This document shows, piece after piece, positions 63,794 to 64,000 of a stretch of DNA of 64,000 nucleotides. Numbering within the stretch: the first letter of the stretch is position 1; each line of letters starts with the position of its first letter. Source of the DNA: Chlorophyllum brunneum (lineage: Eukaryota > Basidiomycota > Agaricomycetes > Agaricales > Agaricaceae). The notes under the pieces were generated by a model that saw nothing but the letters and a program-made list of their open reading frames with translations, was not told the origin of the DNA and did not search any database. The stretch covers positions 2,728,001 to 2,792,000 of the forward strand of contig OY756141.1 of the NCBI GenBank assembly GCA_963576785.1. Reading direction: 5' to 3'. The translations under genes and the position numbers were made by a program.

Positions 63794-64000
63794 ATGCCTG
63801 CCTTGCTCTCTCCCCAGCCTCTCCTCCCGCCCTTCGAGCTCACGTCTTCGCAGTCCCACCTCGTGCGTCGTGGCCACCTGCCTCACTCTCACTCCTTACC
63901 CCATTCCCTCCAGACCTACACCCGCTTCCGTTCTCCCCTCCTCTCTCCCGAGCCCTGTTCGAGACCCCTCACCGTACGTGTATCCCCTCTCTACCTGCCT
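63794..64000 (+). CDS. Possible first exon of a partial gene at the right edge
   Basis: An ATG at 63794 preceded by a pyrimidine-rich tract opens a frame that stays open to the window end (MPALLSPQPLLPPFELTSSQ, HSLQTYTRFRSPLLSPEP). A consensus donor ACC|GTACGT at 63974 would end the exon at 63973. The encoded segment is Pro/Ser/Leu-rich without a known domain, so this remains a tentative call. Confidence 0.4.
   Translation, partial: MPALLSPQPLLPPFELTSSQSHLVRRGHLPHSHSLPHSLQTYTRFRSPLLSPEPCSRPLTVRVSPLYLP

Noticed and set aside
1..64000. Search for CRISPR arrays, insertion sequences, tRNA or rRNA genes, and secondary-metabolite clusters
   Set aside because: By eye no regular repeat arrays, transposase or reverse-transcriptase frames, tRNA T-arm motifs with matching stems, or clustered biosynthetic genes were found; weak tRNAs could be missed.

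Overview
The window is a gene-dense stretch of nuclear chromosome from a basidiomycete fungus, most likely an Agaricomycete. The basis is the genes themselves: nearly all are split by many short introns (about 45-65 nt, GT...AG with CTAAY-like branch motifs), intergenic gaps are small, and the gene families (Agaricomycete-style F-box protein, CPAF-like S41 peptidase, fungal PhoD-like phosphatase, TSC1, SRR1, EI24) are those of filamentous and mushroom-forming fungi. Gene models were assembled by hand by joining exons that restore conserved family motifs. Ends and unconserved exons are therefore less sure than the identities. Species cannot be named from the sequence alone.

Layout. 0.5-6 kb: F-box protein (-), DPP1-type lipid phosphatase (-), PP4 regulatory subunit 2 (+). 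6.7-13 kb: a tight block of RNA, translation and proteasome genes in head-to-head pairs: FYV7-like rRNA processing factor (-) / eIF1 (+); SNRNP27 (-) / two-RRM protein (+); cap-binding CBP20 (-) / proteasome ATPase RPT3 (+). 13-25 kb: a 1 kb gap with a diverged ~100 bp direct repeat, pyrroline-5-carboxylate reductase (-), a relic of an S41 peptidase 3' end, an intact secreted S41 peptidase (-), a PhoD-like phosphatase (-) and a Pro/Ser-rich orphan (+). 25.6-28.9 kb: a very compact minus-strand run MZM1 - mitochondrial RF1-like GGQ protein - CAP/Srv2. 29-34.6 kb: histone H1, an EI24 membrane protein, tRNA-splicing endonuclease SEN34 (-) / SGNH esterase IAH1 (+). 35-44 kb: CDC25, CCT1 and APC3/CDC27, all plus strand. 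44.7-48.6 kb: an acidic Ser-rich orphan (+), SRR1-like (-), TMA20/MCT-1 (-). 49-57 kb: exportin CRM1 (-), then the plus-strand run MDR oxidoreductase - ALG13 - TRM9, then NAC alpha (-). 57.5-63.3 kb: TSC1/hamartin (+) and Hsp90 (+) with a perfect heat shock element. A partial first exon may run off the right edge.

Almost everything is conserved core eukaryotic machinery and I see no new defence, toxin, mobile or biosynthetic system. The most interesting signals are in gene structure. Five introns fit the conserved protein frame only with GC...AG boundaries. An 11-nt micro-exon encodes the Ser-Gly-Pro of the SGPGGQ release-factor loop. Two same-strand pairs have stop-to-ATG gaps of only 37 and 72 bp and are candidates for bicistronic mRNAs. 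One head-to-head pair has start codons 6-69 bp apart, with eIF1 in a poor start context. Hsp90 ends in MEEID instead of MEEVD, and the last intron of RPT3 splits its HbYX motif.
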